Shown one piece after another: positions 11,685-24,200 of a DNA stretch of 64,000 nucleotides. Source of the stretch: Tetraselmis striata. Its lineage: Eukaryota > Chlorophyta > Chlorodendrophyceae > Chlorodendrales > Chlorodendraceae. Location: positions 62,001-126,000 of the forward strand of contig VCJN01002849.1 of NCBI GenBank assembly GCA_006384855.1, written 5' to 3'. The notes beneath the pieces were generated by a model, which searched no databases, had not been told where the DNA came from, and saw only the letters and a program-made list of their open reading frames with translations. Each line of letters opens with the position of its first letter. The first letter of the stretch is position 1. The translations under genes and the position numbers were made by a program.

Positions 11685-13109
11685 GCAGCCGGTCCCCATC
11701 GCCAGCCTGCGTGTGGGTTTGATACCAATGCAATGACCAGCGTGTGTCGTCCCGGCAGCGCGCCCCGATATACCTGATACTGAGCCTGGTTAGCTGGAGG
11801 TAGATGGTGACATTTATTGTTATCCTCTGCCCATCATGGTGCCCCTAGTAGTAGTGCACAGTGTAAATTGCCACCGTCCCCCCCCCCCCCCCCCCCCGCC
11901 CCACATTGTGACTGCGCAGTGTCGGCGTGGTGCCAGATACCGATGCCATTATCACCGATTTACACACCCGAGCGCTGCGCCGTGAGCTGCACAATGGCAG
12001 CGGGATGATAGTTGTGACATATGGCGTCTCAGTCCCTGCTGCCCCGTGCGGTTATGGTATGCGATGGGAAATCGACTACGATGACACGTGAGCGCGGTCT
12101 GTGATTTCCTCCTTTCGACGCTCCACCCAAACCTACCTCACTCCATTGCGGCACTCTACCCAGAGCTGCGGATGGCCATCGAGGCATGGATGACTTCTCG
12201 GATCATGAAGTCATCCGTGCAACCTGATCACACGGTGCCCGATGATCAGGTAACGTGTCATACGATCCGTGCACATCCATATTTGCATGGGTATCGGAGG
12301 GATGTCCGTGCTTTCCATCCGCTCCGCGGTGTGTGGGGGACAGCGCAGGGTACTCATTTTCGAAGGTGCCGCAAACTGGGTTACGTGAGCTTATGATACC
12401 TCAGCTGCGGCTAAATTGACAATGCTGTGGCGAATGTACCCCGTGGCATGGGGGGCCAACTGATGCGAGCACAGTGCAGATCAATGAGGCGCAGCCCCCG
12501 GCAGCCTCGCGCGCAGCCATGCCGGATGGCTGCTTGGTTGAAAGTTCCTGCTTCGGAGCAGGATACGGCAAGATTTAGGGGGATTGTGTCGCCATTTCTG
12601 GGCCATGCGCTGGCCCCAAAAGGGATGGGACACGAGCCTAAATGATCGGACTGCCTTGAAATTTCTGGCTGAGCGCAGTGGGCCACCGGTGGGCGCAACG
12701 AGGCAAAGGCTTCTGTGAGCATCTGGACATGATTTGCGGGCTCATATGCTACACGGATACACAGATAAGCCAGAAGTCACGCCGTGTACGTGCTCCCAGA
12801 AGATGAAGCAGGTATGGCACTTATCCTGGTACAATCATCAGTGTCTCACTGACTGTAACTCTTCAAGGATCCACGCATTGCTGCGCGAATGTAGATGGGA
12901 TTTGGCAGTTGGGTCAAAGACATTTCACAGCACGCAATGCGGATGGGCGGGTGTCAAGCCTCGGGAGCTGTTACAGCTGTCACGTCCAAGCATGTAATCA
13001 GGGAGCCGTCTGCAGTGGGCAGCTACCCCTTTTGCCCGCAGAGAACCCCATTTTATCCGTCCGCTGCCACTAACGATGAGAATCATGCCACAGCGCCACT
13101 GCCTGTCTA
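11685..13109. other. OGT 3' flank and intergenic, no confident gene
   Basis: Contains a 20-base poly(C) tract at 11878-11897. Open frames on both strands are short and I recognise none of them. Exons of the minus-strand locus at 13.1-13.4 kb could extend here but are not visible to me. Confidence 0.4.
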
Positions 13110-13414
13110 TCAGTGGCCGTCCCTAGTGTCCCACGTCTTGTGGCCAGCAGCACTAGGGACTTCCTCTGCTTGATGGTACCCGATGGACACGGCAGCGCAC
13201 ACCACGATGGCGGTGTCGTCCAGGTCGCCAAGCTCCGGCACCACGCGGCCGCAGCCGTATGTCAGGCCGCCGGCCACGGTGTCGATGGGGAGGAGCTTGC
13301 CATATGGGAAAACTTTGGCGACCTCGTTGACATCCACATGGTACTCACTTGGCACCCCCAGCTTCACGTGAACGATCATGTTCTTTCGCCCGCCGGGTAC
13401 TGCCTCAATGATTC
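13110..13414 (-). CDS. Partial coding exon of an unrecognised minus-strand gene
   Basis: After a good acceptor (GCCCATGCAG, exon from 13414 downward) the minus strand encodes a well-composed segment: PGGRKNMIVHVKLGVP, then VFPYGKLLPIDTVAGG, LTYGCGRVVPELGDLDD and TAIVVCAAVSIGY. The alternation of hydrophobic strands with Gly/Asp turns looks like a folded alpha/beta domain. A donor could lie at GGGTACCATC (about 13180), or the frame runs on to a stop at 13110. I do not recognise the family. The locus converges with OGT. Upstream exons may include the open segment at 13.7-14.15 kb, which I could not link with confidence. Confidence 0.4.
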
Positions 13415-13682
13415 CTGCATGGGCAAACAGCAGGGCAGTGCTAGTCAGAATACGACTGTGATCAAGTTGCCATCCGCCACGCCGTCAGTGGGCAGCCAAG
13501 CGCCCTGATGGCCTCGGCAGGCATTCAGTGCCGGCACCATATTGCATTGCCAAGGTAGCAGAACAAGCTTTTCGACTCGTCACAAAGTCGATCGGTTTAT
13601 GGGCGTGCCTGGTATGCTGTTGAACTCAATCGCGTTGCGGCATGCGCGCACAGCCGCGGTCGTAGCACCTTTAACTTCACGG

Positions 13683-14150
13683 TCACCGTGTTGGTCGCAG
13701 CCGAATCCTGTTTGAACCTGCGTGGACAACGCGGGCCCCGGCGCTCAGGAGGCGCACCACCGCAAAGGCATCGATCCAGGCTGCTGCACGGAAAGATTCA
13801 CCAAGTTCGTGCAGCGACGGAGTCACGCATCCCGCCGCTGCGGACGGGCGCCGTACAAACAGCAAGCGGTTCAGGGTTTCGACACCCGCGTCAGCCTTGT
13901 GAGCACCCAGGCCAACGCGTGCCCACTCGTCGTTCCATGACGTTGTCGAAGCTTTCGTGGCCCTGTCGGTGGTGCTGCTTGAGCTGCTCGGTCGCGCCTC
14001 CATCGAGCTCGCCCCACGGATTTCGGGGCCCTCACGCCACAAACCTGACCAGGCCGAAACCGGCGGCCCCATCATCCCCCGCACAGAGGCGCGGGACACG
14101 CGGAGCGCAATGGGAAGCATTGAGGTAGACAACAGCTCGACTGGTATCAC
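13683..14150 (-). other. Open segment of unclear status, possible exon
   Basis: The minus-strand frame contains WNDEWARVGLGAHKADAG and GESFRAAAWIDAFAVV, which read like protein. It has no recognised domain, and the overlapping plus-strand frames are also open. It could be an upstream exon of the 13.1-13.4 kb gene or chance. Confidence 0.25.
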
Positions 14151-14500
14151 TACTCAACAGGGATCATTACAGGTAGATGTTCAGCAGTTACGCGCCGGTA
14201 GTCCGCAATTGAGTCCAGCATAGCGACTGCACAGTCGTCAACCCGCTCTACTTTTTGGTTTAATACCCGCTCTATTCCCGCGCCGCCTGGACTGCCGCGG
14301 GATGTTCTTGCTCGGGCAAATAATGCGACGGTAGTGTTGCTGGTGCTTGACGTGAACCTTCCGTGTGGTTTCGGAGTCGTAGCAGCTCCGAAACCATTCA
14401 TGAATCGTAACGAATACCTGAAGTGTATGTAGGTCATCACGAAGGTCTTATTTTCATACCCGGTTTGTATATTCATAGTATGGGTATTTTATTTCAATGA

Positions 14501-16620
14501 TCATGTGACAATTACAGGATTGGGCGCGGTCGCTCGGTCTGCGCGCTGCAGCAATAAGTCACATAGGTGCGGTCGTTGAAAAAATGAACAGGCATAATAA
14601 ACCTTGGCTAGCGCGATGAGCTTCTCCTCGGGGGCGCGGAACTCGCCGCGCTTCGGGTCGATGATCAGGCCCAGGTGAGGGCCGACCTGGGTGGGCTCCC
14701 AGACTCCCTTGTTGGGGTTGCGCAGCAGGCCCAGGCGGTCCAGCAAGGTGCTTAACCGGACGCGGAGCTCCAGGGCTGCCTCGCGGGAGTCCGCGAGGAA
14801 AAGGAAGTCGTCCATATAGGGTAGGAGCCGCTCGCCCCGCCAGCGAGTGTTGCGCAGGAAACGGCGAGTAGGCTTGGACGGGGCCGTGGGAGGCAACGCT
14901 GGGTCGCGCCGCTTCAGGGGCGTCCGCAGGTAGTCCGTAAAGGCCGCCGTCAACTTGCAGAAGTAGTACGACGAGCCTGTCCAACCCATAGGTAGGCACG
15001 CAAGTCGCCACAGCTCCCCTCGGTAGTTCACGGTAAAAAAGTCGCGGTCCTCCTCCCGAATCCCAAGGGCGTAGTAGCCATCGGCCAGGTCCATCGACAC
15101 GAACCAATCTCCCGCGCGCGCCAGGTGCCGCAGGTGCTTGAGCGTTTCGTAGGACATCGTGAAAGTCCTGCACCACTTGTTGAGCTCCCGTAGGTCGATG
15201 ATGAGGCGCCACTTGTTGGTGCCGGGCTTGGGGACTAGAAACATTCTGGATACCCACTTGTTGCAGTGACCTCGCTCCCACGCGCCAATCGCCTCGAAGC
15301 GGGGCAGTTCTGTAGCCATGAAGTCCAGTTGTGCCTGAGTGGCGTCGCGCATAGAGACGCCGTGGTTGTAGGGGTGAGGGCGTCGCCCGTTCTTGAAGCG
15401 TATCCGGACCCCTTGGCGGATCCAACTCAAGACTTGTCCGCTCGCGCCGATGCTTTCCCAGTCGCGCCATCTTCTCCGCACGCGGTGTCGCATGTAGAGG
15501 GAGGTAGGCGTACAGGAGTCGGCGCGGCGGGCCACACCGTCACTTGGTGACCTTGGCCTTGGCCTTGTCGGACGCTGCGGCTGTCGCTGCGGCCTTCCGC
15601 GCCGCAGCGGCTTGCTCGCGTTGCTTGCGCCTCTCGGCGGACTCTGTGGGGGCGGGCTTGTCGGGGGTAGCCTTGGCGAACGCGGCCGCGGCACGGGCCT
15701 TGCCCGCTGCGGAAAGGCTGATCTCGAGGGTCTTGTCGTCGAACGCTCGGCGGAGTTGGTCGAGTTGCCCGGACACGGCGATGCGCCGTGGGGTGCAGAA
15801 CTTTGCGTGGGCGAGCTCGGCGAAAACACGGTCCGCCTCTGTAGCCGTTGGGCCATTCTTGGCAAGCTGGAGGTAGCCCAACCGGGAACGGGTGGCCTCC
15901 TCCGCCGCCAAGTGGGTGCGGTAGCAGGCGCGGAGCTCGGCAAGGGCCGCAGCCTTGCTTGCTGGCGTAGCAGACTCGGTCGAAAGCGATTCCAGAGCGC
16001 CGCGCATCGCCTCGTTGGCGCAGCTACTGAAGAAGGCATAGCAGCCTAGGTGCAGGTATTCGTCGTACGCTGCCTGACTCCGCTTATCCGCGAGGGCGCG
16101 GGCGGTGTCGTCGGTCAGGGTCCACAAGCGGGGCTCGTCGACGTCGCGCGGGGGGCGCTCCAGACCGGGGGGGATGACTCGGCCGTAGTAGGCAAAGTCG
16201 ACGTACTCGAGCTCGTTGTCGAGTGCGTCTAGCTCAGCAGGAAGGGGCTCTTGCGCTCCTTGCTCACCACCCTCGGGCGCAGGAGTGCCCGCGGGGTTGG
16301 CTGGCTGGGTACCTTCGGGAGGAAGCGGGTTAGTGGGGGGGGCGAGTCGAGCGAGCAAGGCAGCCGTAGCAGCCTCAAACTGCCCGGCCAGCCGCTTCTC
16401 CAGGGCTTCCGCTTGGGCCGTCAGGCGTTTCTCCAATTCCGCGACAGATGCCGCCGTGGCGCCGACCGGGGCGTCGTCCACTAAGGCGTCTTCCGGTACA
16501 GGGCGAGGGGGCATCCTGCTGTCGCGGGGTGGGGAAGGTGTAGCGTCTCGGGAGGCTGAGGCTCGGGTCCGAGTCGGCATAGAGTAAGCTGACACTCTGC
16601 TCGACTGCTAGAGTCGAGAC
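14501..16620 (-). mobile_element. DIRS-order retroelement fragment: gag plus RT
   Basis: A fossil on the minus strand, cut off inside pol. A gag-like frame (16595-15540, 351 aa) begins with coiled-coil heptads (LEKRLTAQAEALEKRLAGQ) and ends in an Ala/Lys-rich basic tail. A pol frame follows in another register with RT motifs RMFLVPKPGTNKWRLIIDLR, VSMDLADGYYALGI, LACLPMGWTGSSYYF and LLPYMDDFLFL. RNase H and any recombinase are missing because the copy ends at about 14.5 kb. Both frames that remain look long and open, so the truncation appears fairly recent. It is a different family from the 3.7-5.9 kb element, judged by RT residues. Confidence 0.75.
15540..16595 (-). CDS. Gag-like protein of the DIRS-order element
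   Basis: The 351-aa frame has a Pro-rich N-terminus, a predicted coiled coil (residues about 50-75), an Ala/Pro/Glu-rich linker, then a helical core containing YDEYLHLGCYAFFSSCANEA, which is likely the capsid-like gag domain. The C-terminus is Lys/Ala-rich and basic, suited to nucleic-acid binding. It directly precedes pol and belongs to the element at 14501-16620. Confidence 0.6.
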   Translation of the reverse strand: MSAYSMPTRTRASASRDATPSPPRDSRMPPRPVPEDALVDDAPVGATAASVAELEKRLTAQAEALEKRLAGQFEAATAALLARLAPPTNPLPPEGTQPANPAGTPAPEGGEQGAQEPLPAELDALDNELEYVDFAYYGRVIPPGLERPPRDVDEPRLWTLTDDTARALADKRSQAAYDEYLHLGCYAFFSSCANEAMRGALESLSTESATPASKAAALAELRACYRTHLAAEEATRSRLGYLQLAKNGPTATEADRVFAELAHAKFCTPRRIAVSGQLDQLRRAFDDKTLEISLSAAGKARAAAAFAKATPDKPAPTESAERRKQREQAAAARKAAATAAASDKAKAKVTK

Positions 16621-16854
16621 TGCTTGCGCGAGCCGGTTGAGGCGAGCGCAAAGCAGAGAGTGCCTGTGCCCGAGGGTGGATCCCTCAGGTCGTAGTGCTG
16701 GTGCGGGCCGGCAGGCCTTAGTCCGTGCGCCGACCTCGGGGGTCGTGCGCAGTACAACATAGCTAATGTACTGTAAACCTCTAGATGACTACATCTGACC
16801 ATATATATTGCCCTCAAACCAGCTAAAGCTCCATGTAAGGCCTCTCTCGCCTCT

Positions 16855-16921
<67 letters not shown>

Positions 16922-16922
16922 T

Positions 16923-16965
<43 letters not shown>
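16855..16965. repeat. (CT)n microsatellite
   Basis: Over 100 bases of CT dinucleotides with one short interruption (GCTCTTTTC near 16920), immediately followed by the TA array. Confidence 0.98.

Positions 16966-16969
<4 letters not shown>

Positions 16970-17007
<38 letters not shown>
16970..17007. repeat. (TA)n microsatellite
   Basis: About 19 TA units directly after the CT array. Confidence 0.98.
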
Positions 17008-17009
<2 letters not shown>

Positions 17010-17346
17010 TTGCAACCCTTGCGCGGTGCAAGCATGTAAAGGGCGCACTCGCCATGGCGATAAATTAGCAGGGTGCATGCTGCGTGATGCGATCACGCGA
17101 TGTACTACGGCATGGGAAGTCAGCAGCATATGCAACCAATACGTCAATGTGGCGTTGCGTGCACGGCATGATGACATCACTTGTGGTTTTGTGGCCACGT
17201 GGCTACACTTGTGATGATGCGACATTGGCGGCAAATCAACAAGTATGCGATGAATTGTTTGAGACGAGCATGTGACGCAATGGCAGACACAAGAATCATC
17301 ATTCGTTTATTTTGTTATAAATAATGACCTTATATCCGTTACAGAT

Positions 17347-17372
17347 AACCCTAAACCCTAGAACCCTAAACC
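17347..17372. repeat. Interstitial telomere-like CCCTAAA patch
   Basis: Reads AACCCTAAACCCTAGAACCC then TAAACC, about three and a half degenerate units of the plant-type CCCTAAA repeat. A shorter related stretch (AAAACCCTAAAAACCCCTAAA) lies near 20655. Confidence 0.7.
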
Positions 17373-18273
17373 AGCGCAACCTCATACACCTCGACCCGAC
17401 ACCGTTTTGAGAAGATATGGCTCTTGGGGCACCTCCTAAAACTGCAATTGCAGCATTTTTTCCAACACTGCCGGCGCTCAGTTTCATTTTACCCTCTGGC
17501 GTATATACTCATTTTACTCGGTAAAAAACATGGTGTGGTCGCATGACACCAGTATGTCAGCGAATTTGGAAGAAACTCGCACCTGTACTTGCCAAAAACC
17601 GTTATTCATATGCTCCGAACCCGCTTACAGTGCTAAAAATGGGGCACTTTTGCAGCTGCTCTACCACTTTATCACACACTTCTCCGCGTCAAACTAACCG
17701 ACATTTACCAACTTAATACGATGCACCCAGCGGCTATTAAGTGTATCCTGCGGTTGGTGGAATGGCATCCAATAATATTGCTCTATACCCGCGCAACAGT
17801 GAATTCCCGCGTGTTGTGTGATTTTGGGGGTCAAGAGTTTTGTGGGGGGTGTATCACATGACATGTGTGCCATGTAATTTATATTGCCAGCCGACGCCAG
17901 AATGCACTTTAGCTAGTGCCGGCTCACCAACGCGCTATCCGAGTCGTCTGCCCGCGCACCGAGCATACCAGCAGGTCCAGGCTGGAGGTCTGGAGCAATT
18001 GTGAAATGGCTGCTGCCACAAAGGCCAATGGTTGCACCGGTTGCCGATTCACGCGCGGCGGCCATGCAGATTCACTGGCAACTTGCGCCAATGTCAAAGC
18101 AATTTTACATAAAAAAATTCTGGATGCGCACCATGTCATGTCATTCGGCTAACATGACAGTCTAACCCCTCCCCCGGTGGGGGACCTCGAATTGCAAGCG
18201 CATGTCTCCCCACTGCGCGCCCTCCCCTTCTCGTGGGTTGAACGGCGGCTGTTGCTGGGCGTCCGCAGTCAAC

Positions 18274-21200
18274 TCAAACGGCAGCGATGGCCATGTCGGA
18301 CACGGGCGGCGTCTCCGATGATACGGTATAGATGCTTGGGATGCGGTGGCTTGGCATCGAGGCCGCGCTTGCCGCCCGCCCCTTGGCTGCCGCAGCCGAG
18401 GGCTTGTCTCGCCCTCGGCCCCACCAACCGCCGCCGGCTGTTGTTGCCTTCGTCTTATTTGCCGCTTTCGCGCTCGTGCGCCCGCCGGCACCACTCCTCG
18501 AAGCGGCCGGAGGCTGTGTTGTCGCACTCGTCTGGCAGCCATCCGCGGCTGCAGCCGCAGCCGCAGCCGCAGCAGCGCCTTCCTCGGCAAACAATTGCCG
18601 GGCTAGGCTGCCGCCCGCCTCCGTACTGGATGCGGCCGCGGCATCGGCGCAGAGAGGCGGGGCGGCGGCGGGCGCCTCCATGCGTCGGGCAGCCAGGACA
18701 GGGCGCCCCTTGTCGCCGCGGCCGTTGAGCATCTCGTGCGCCACGATGGCCGCCTCCCGCGTCGCGCGCACGCCGTCCTTGGACAACGCGTGCAGCGCGG
18801 GGAGAGCGCCGGCGGCGATGATGGGCTGCCGGGCGGGCGAGTGCACGGCGAGCGTGGCGATGGCCCACGCCGCGGCCTCCTTGGCGGCGGGGCCTGTGCC
18901 GGCGGACCGCAGGCTGCGAACCAGCACCTGCGCCATCGCCATCGGCACAGCCGTCAGTTTGCCTCCAAAACCAACGCCATCAGGGTCTAAGTGAAGCCAT
19001 CACAGGCGCACAGAGGCAACGACATGCCTCCATCATACACACCGACAAACAACCCACTTACCCCTCCCTATGAAAAACAGTTATAAAGAAACAACGTAGG
19101 GGAACCGACGTTTATTCTTGCACATCCTTTTCAATTCATTGAAACAAATCGTCCGCACGGTCTCCTCTAAGAACTTAGCATATCTCCATACAACACTGCT
19201 TGCTTTATCATACTGTTTATATGTAAGAACACGGGGAGGGGGGGGGGGGGGGGGTAAGAGGACATCCATCTTGCACGTGCTCCTCACCTGGACGCCTCCT
19301 TGGCTGAGGATCTCCTCCCGGCCGGGCGCGGCGAGCGCGAGGCTGGTGAGCGCCCAGCCGGCCTCCTCCCGGCCGGGCGCCTCCCCGCCGTCCAGCAGGC
19401 GCAGCAGCGCGGGCACGGCGCCGGCGCGCAGCAGCCGCGCGCTCATGTCGGGCGAGCCTGCGAGGTCCGCCAGCGCGCCGGCGGCGCCGCGCCGCCCCAC
19501 CGCACCGCCCGCGCCGGCCTTGAGCAGGTGCACGAGCGCCGTGACGCCGCCCGCGGCCGCCACCGCGCGGCGGCGCTCCTCGTGGCGGTAGGCAACGTTC
19601 CACAGCGCGTAGCCCGCCTCGCCCGCCGGCCCCGACCCGCGCCCGCCCTTGGCCAGCCACACCAGCAGCGGTAGCCCGCCGCCCTCCACGATCGCGACCT
19701 TACCCGCCTCACCGCTCGCCGCCAGCAGCCGCAGCGTGCGCACGGCCTCGCCCGTCAGGGCCGCCTCGCCCTTGTCGCTCCCCGCCATCGCCTCCAGCAG
19801 CGCGCCCACCACGCCGCCGGCCACCATGCCGGCCCGCAGCCGCGGCGAGCCCGCCAGCACACGCAGCAGCCGCGCCGCCGCCGCCGACGAAGGCGGCGTC
19901 GACTCTCCGCGGGCCTTCTTCTCCCGCAGCGCCGCCACCGCTGCCGCCGACGAAGGCGGCGTCGACTCTCCGCGGGCCTTCTTCTCCCGCAGCGCCGCCA
20001 CCGCTGCCGCGACGCCCCCGGCGTCCGCCACCTTGAGCCCCACGCCCTCCACCGCCGCCAGGTTGGCAAGCGCGTGCAGCGCCGCGCCCCCCGCCGCCGG
20101 CGCGGCGCCCACCAGCGCCGCCGCGCCGCCGGCCGCGGCCACCGCGCGCGCATTCCCCGCGCTGGAGCTCAGGTTGCACAGCGCGCCGGCGACCGCGATG
20201 GCGATGGCGGTGTTGTTGGCGCCGGGGGGGCAAGCGCCGCCCCCCTGCACCTCGCCCAGCAGCTGCACGAGCAGCTCCACGCCGCCGCCGGGGCCGACCG
20301 CGAGGCGGGCGGACAGGTTGGCGGCGCACAGCGCGCCGAGGCAGCCCGCGGCCGCCGGCACCACGCCCGCCTCCCCCGCCGCCAGCGCGCCCAGCAGCGC
20401 AGGCACGCCGCCCTCGCGCGCCACCGCGGCGGCGACCTCCCCGTCGTGGCACAGGTTCCACAGGCAGCGCGCCGCCGCCTCGCGCAGCGCCGGGCGGGGC
20501 GCCGCCCCCGCGCTGCTCGCCGCCGCGCCGTACCCGAGCGCCGCCACCAGAAGGCCCGCGCCCCCACACACGCCGACCGCGCTCACCGCCCTGTGCGGCC
20601 CGGGGCAGCCACGCGCGTCAGCGCGCCGCACAACAACACGGCGCAAATTCATACCAAAACCCTAAAAACCCCTAAACATCCCCAAGTGAATGAATATGGA
20701 AATGTACATCCCATCTGCGAAGCACAGGAGTCCAAAGCGGTGTACTGCGTTGCCAGCTTTGGGGCGTTCCGAACAAACAACGCCCTTATTTTCTTTCGTA
20801 ATTGTTCTTGGATTCTGCCAATTTGAGCCGAGTGGCCGGGTCGGGCCGGACTACCGAGGGGCAGGGGCAGGGGCTATACACGGTATAGCATCAGCGACGA
20901 CGCGACTGCATACATGCGCCCCTTCCCAGCCCAAAGCGGAGCTTGGACATGTGCGCAAATTAAGGCGGGGAGGCAGAGGGAGGAGAGACGTTTTGGGATG
21001 ACCTTCCACCGCAGTGAGAGACGTTTGGCCGCGGTGGCGATGGGTGTTTCTGATTGTGCGCTCCTGCTGTTCGTTACGCACATCCAACACTGACGACATC
21101 GCGTACCCGATGGGCTCCAAGTAGGGACCCGATGTGGCTGCCGAGGTCACTACTTGGCTGCCACTCTGTGTACGGTTGGATTGGAGGACTACCCCCCTCT

Positions 21201-24200
21201 CTCCTACCAAGACAACAGGACGACCACGGGTGCCGGTGCAGCAATAAGAACGCCACGAATAGTATAGTCCGCCCTACGTGTCGGAGGTCGCATGCAGGCA
21301 AAAACAATACCAGATATACACCGAATACTCCTATAGTAGCTTGAATGCAACCCCGTATCGAGGCTTGTACTTTGGGTGGTTGTAGGTGCGTCAGCGCCTG
21401 CGGTGTTGCACGCAGTACGGTAGCTCTGCAGAGGCAGGGGCAGGGACGGGCGGACAGGGGGAGGAAGGGGGGGGGGGGGGGGGGGGGGAACCTCGTGTTG
21501 CGATGCGTCAACGCCGCCAAGCTGCGCGCCGCGGCCTCCTGCGCCGGCCCGGCCTCCGCGCCGCGCAGCTGCTGCAGCAGCGCACCCACCGTGTCGTCCA
21601 GCGCCTCGTCGGTGCCCGTCAGCTCCTTCAGCGCGCCGGCGGCCGCGGTCTTGGCGTTGGCGCTCGTGCCGGGCCTGCCCTCCAGCACCGCCTTCAGCCC
21701 CTCAATCGCGCCCGCCTTGATCAGCTCCAGCCTCAGGCCAACCTGCGCCGCACGCAATGTCAGCTTCCGAGTAACCTACCAAGGCAACGCGGGGGCAGGC
21801 AAGGGGGCGTCCTTCTTTGCCTTTATGCACTGGAATCATATGCAAGGCCCCGCAAAGCCGTGAAAACACCTCCCGGCGCGGAGGCACAATAAAAGGCGAC
21901 CTCCTTGCCTTTGGTTTCGGAGCATCCCCTCTGCACGGACACCACAACGACTCTATTTTACCCCCCCCCCCCCCCCCCCCAACCACCACACACACACACA
22001 CACACACGGCGCTCTCGTGGCAGCCGTAGCCGTGGCCTCTTGGAGTGTCAGCCAATTGCCCGTCCCGGGTGTCTCGCGGCTGCAGGGTTGTGATCCAACT
22101 GATTTGAGTCGTACCGGCAAGCGTTGGTGACTACTGCTACATGGGGGAAGCTTGCTGGCTGACATCTGCCGCGAACGATGTGACTCGGTATACCTCAATG
22201 CTGACCAGTGCCCCCCCCCCCCCCCCGCCCATCACACACATGCACACACGCGCAGCCGGCCGAGCATGGCCTGTTGGATTCAGGCCCGCACCTCATCAAT
22301 GGCGGACGGCGCGGAGGCGAGCAGGTCCCACGTGGTGTAAGCGGCGACCTCCTGCCCGTGGCCCCGGCTGTGTTGCATCACCGCCGCAAGGCCCGCCAGG
22401 GCAAGGACAGAGCCGGCCAGTGTCTGGCGATACTCCGGCTTGGGCAGCGCCGCGCGCAGGGTGGTGAGCCCCATCTCGCGCAGCGTGGGCGGGGCGCCAG
22501 GGTGCGCCAGCGCGCTGTCAAGCAACGTGCGCGAACCGCCTGCAGCGAGAAAGGCGTCGCGGTGGACGGGCTTGGCCAGGAAGGCGTACATCGAGCAGAT
22601 GGCCAGCTCGCGCGCGGCGGGCGTGGCTGCGTGCTCAGGGGCGGCCAGCAGCGCCAGCAGCGCCTGGATCCCCCCTGCAGCCGCCACCTCGTCTAGCAGC
22701 GGCGAGGGTGGCTGCCCGTGCGTGAGCAGCGCCCGCAGGCAGCGGGCGCCTTGTTCCGCCACGCCGGGCGTGTCCGCCGCCAGCAGGCCCACGGCTATGG
22801 GCGCCAGGTGGACGCGCTGCAGTGTGGCCATCACCTGCTCGGACGGTCCACCCGCCAGGCTGGCCAGAGCCCCAGCAGCGGCCTCGACCACCTCGGGGCC
22901 GCCAGAGCCAACCAGCGAGATGAGCGGGCGCACCCCCTTGGCGCCCATGATGGCCTTGCGCCCCTTGTTGGAGGCGGCCAGGTTCTGGAGCGTGTGCGCA
23001 GCCGCCGCTGCGGAGGAGGCATCGCCCCCCAGCATGGTGACGAGCTCCGGAACGGCGCTCAGCGCCTCCGGCTGGTCGACGGAGAGGTTCCGGAGGGCCG
23101 CGGCCGCCGCCACGCGGGTCTCTGGGCGGCGCAGGCATCGGAGCACCGCGGGCAGGGCGTCTGCTGCCACCGCCTCGGCGCGCAGCGCATCGCTGGCGGC
23201 GAGGTTGCCGAGGGTGCGCAGCAACGCGGGCGCGGCGCGCACGTCGTGGCACGCCTCCAACGCCGTCACGAGCCGCGCGACCGCGTCCGTGCCTACGATG
23301 GCGGCGTAGGCGGAGCTGTTGGCGCCCAGGTTCTGCAGCGCCTCGGCGGCAGAGGCGCGCAGCCCTTTCTGCGTCTCCCCGGCCGAGCCCTCGGCGGGCG
23401 TGGCGGCGGCGATCAGCGACGGCAGAGCTCCCGCGCGGATGATCCGAGTGCCCAACGCAAAGTTTGAGGTGAGGTTGGCCAGTGCTGCCGCAGCAGCGCT
23501 GCAGCAGGAGGAGTCCTCCACCGTCACCAGCGAGCAGAGCGGCGACAGCCCGCCGGCCTCCGTGACCGCCAGCTGCCCCGCAGCATCCACTGCCGCGTTG
23601 CGCAGCGCGGCGGCCGCCGCAGCCTTGCTCGCGAAGCTGCCTGCCTTCACCATCTTGACCAGCGCCGGGACCGCGCCCTGCGCCAGCACCACCCTGCACC
23701 AACAGGATGACGTGACATCAGCAAGCTAGAATGACAAGCTTTCTAAAGGTATGCTACGTGTGCATGGGCAGAATCAGGCAACCCTGGAACCCAGCGGCAT
23801 CTTTCAGCTTTGCATGCACACCGAGCTAAGGTCAACGGGCTGTGGCAGGGGTGGATGCCAAAGGCAGCAGCGCTGGATGATGGCGTGGCGTGTCCTCACC
23901 TGCGGGAGTCTGGCTGCGCGCAGAGGCTTCCCAGTGTCGCGGCGGCCTTGATGCGAGCGGCGCGCGTCGAGCCGTCCGAGACGAGCTGCACGAGATCACG
24001 CACCATGGCGGCATCTGCCAGGCCGGTTGAGCATGCCTGCGGTGTGGCCGTGGCGGAAGCAGCGCTGGTGGCTTCCAGAGCTGCTTGTGAGCTTGCGTGG
24101 GATGCTTGCACGAGCACCTTGGCCGCCGCCTTGCTAGAGCGCACCACGGAGTGCACCGCAGGGTCGCGGCTCAGCATCTTCAGCACCTGCACGGGCCATC

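Larger units (their letters stand above)
16625..18273. other. Intergenic with simple repeats, no gene seen
   Basis: Holds the CT and TA microsatellites and the CCCTAAA patch listed separately, and AT-rich sequence from 17.3 to 18.1 kb. No coding content is visible. Confidence 0.5.

Noticed and set aside
10563-11699. A 378-codon minus-strand open frame
   Set aside because: Antisense shadow of the OGT catalytic domain in GC-rich coding DNA.
16608-17234. 208-codon minus-strand frame rich in ER/RE and IY dipeptides
   Set aside because: It is the CT and TA microsatellites translated.
19649-20665. Long plus-strand frames (up to 338 codons) over the ARM gene
   Set aside because: Antisense of exon 6; open only because of the extreme GC content.
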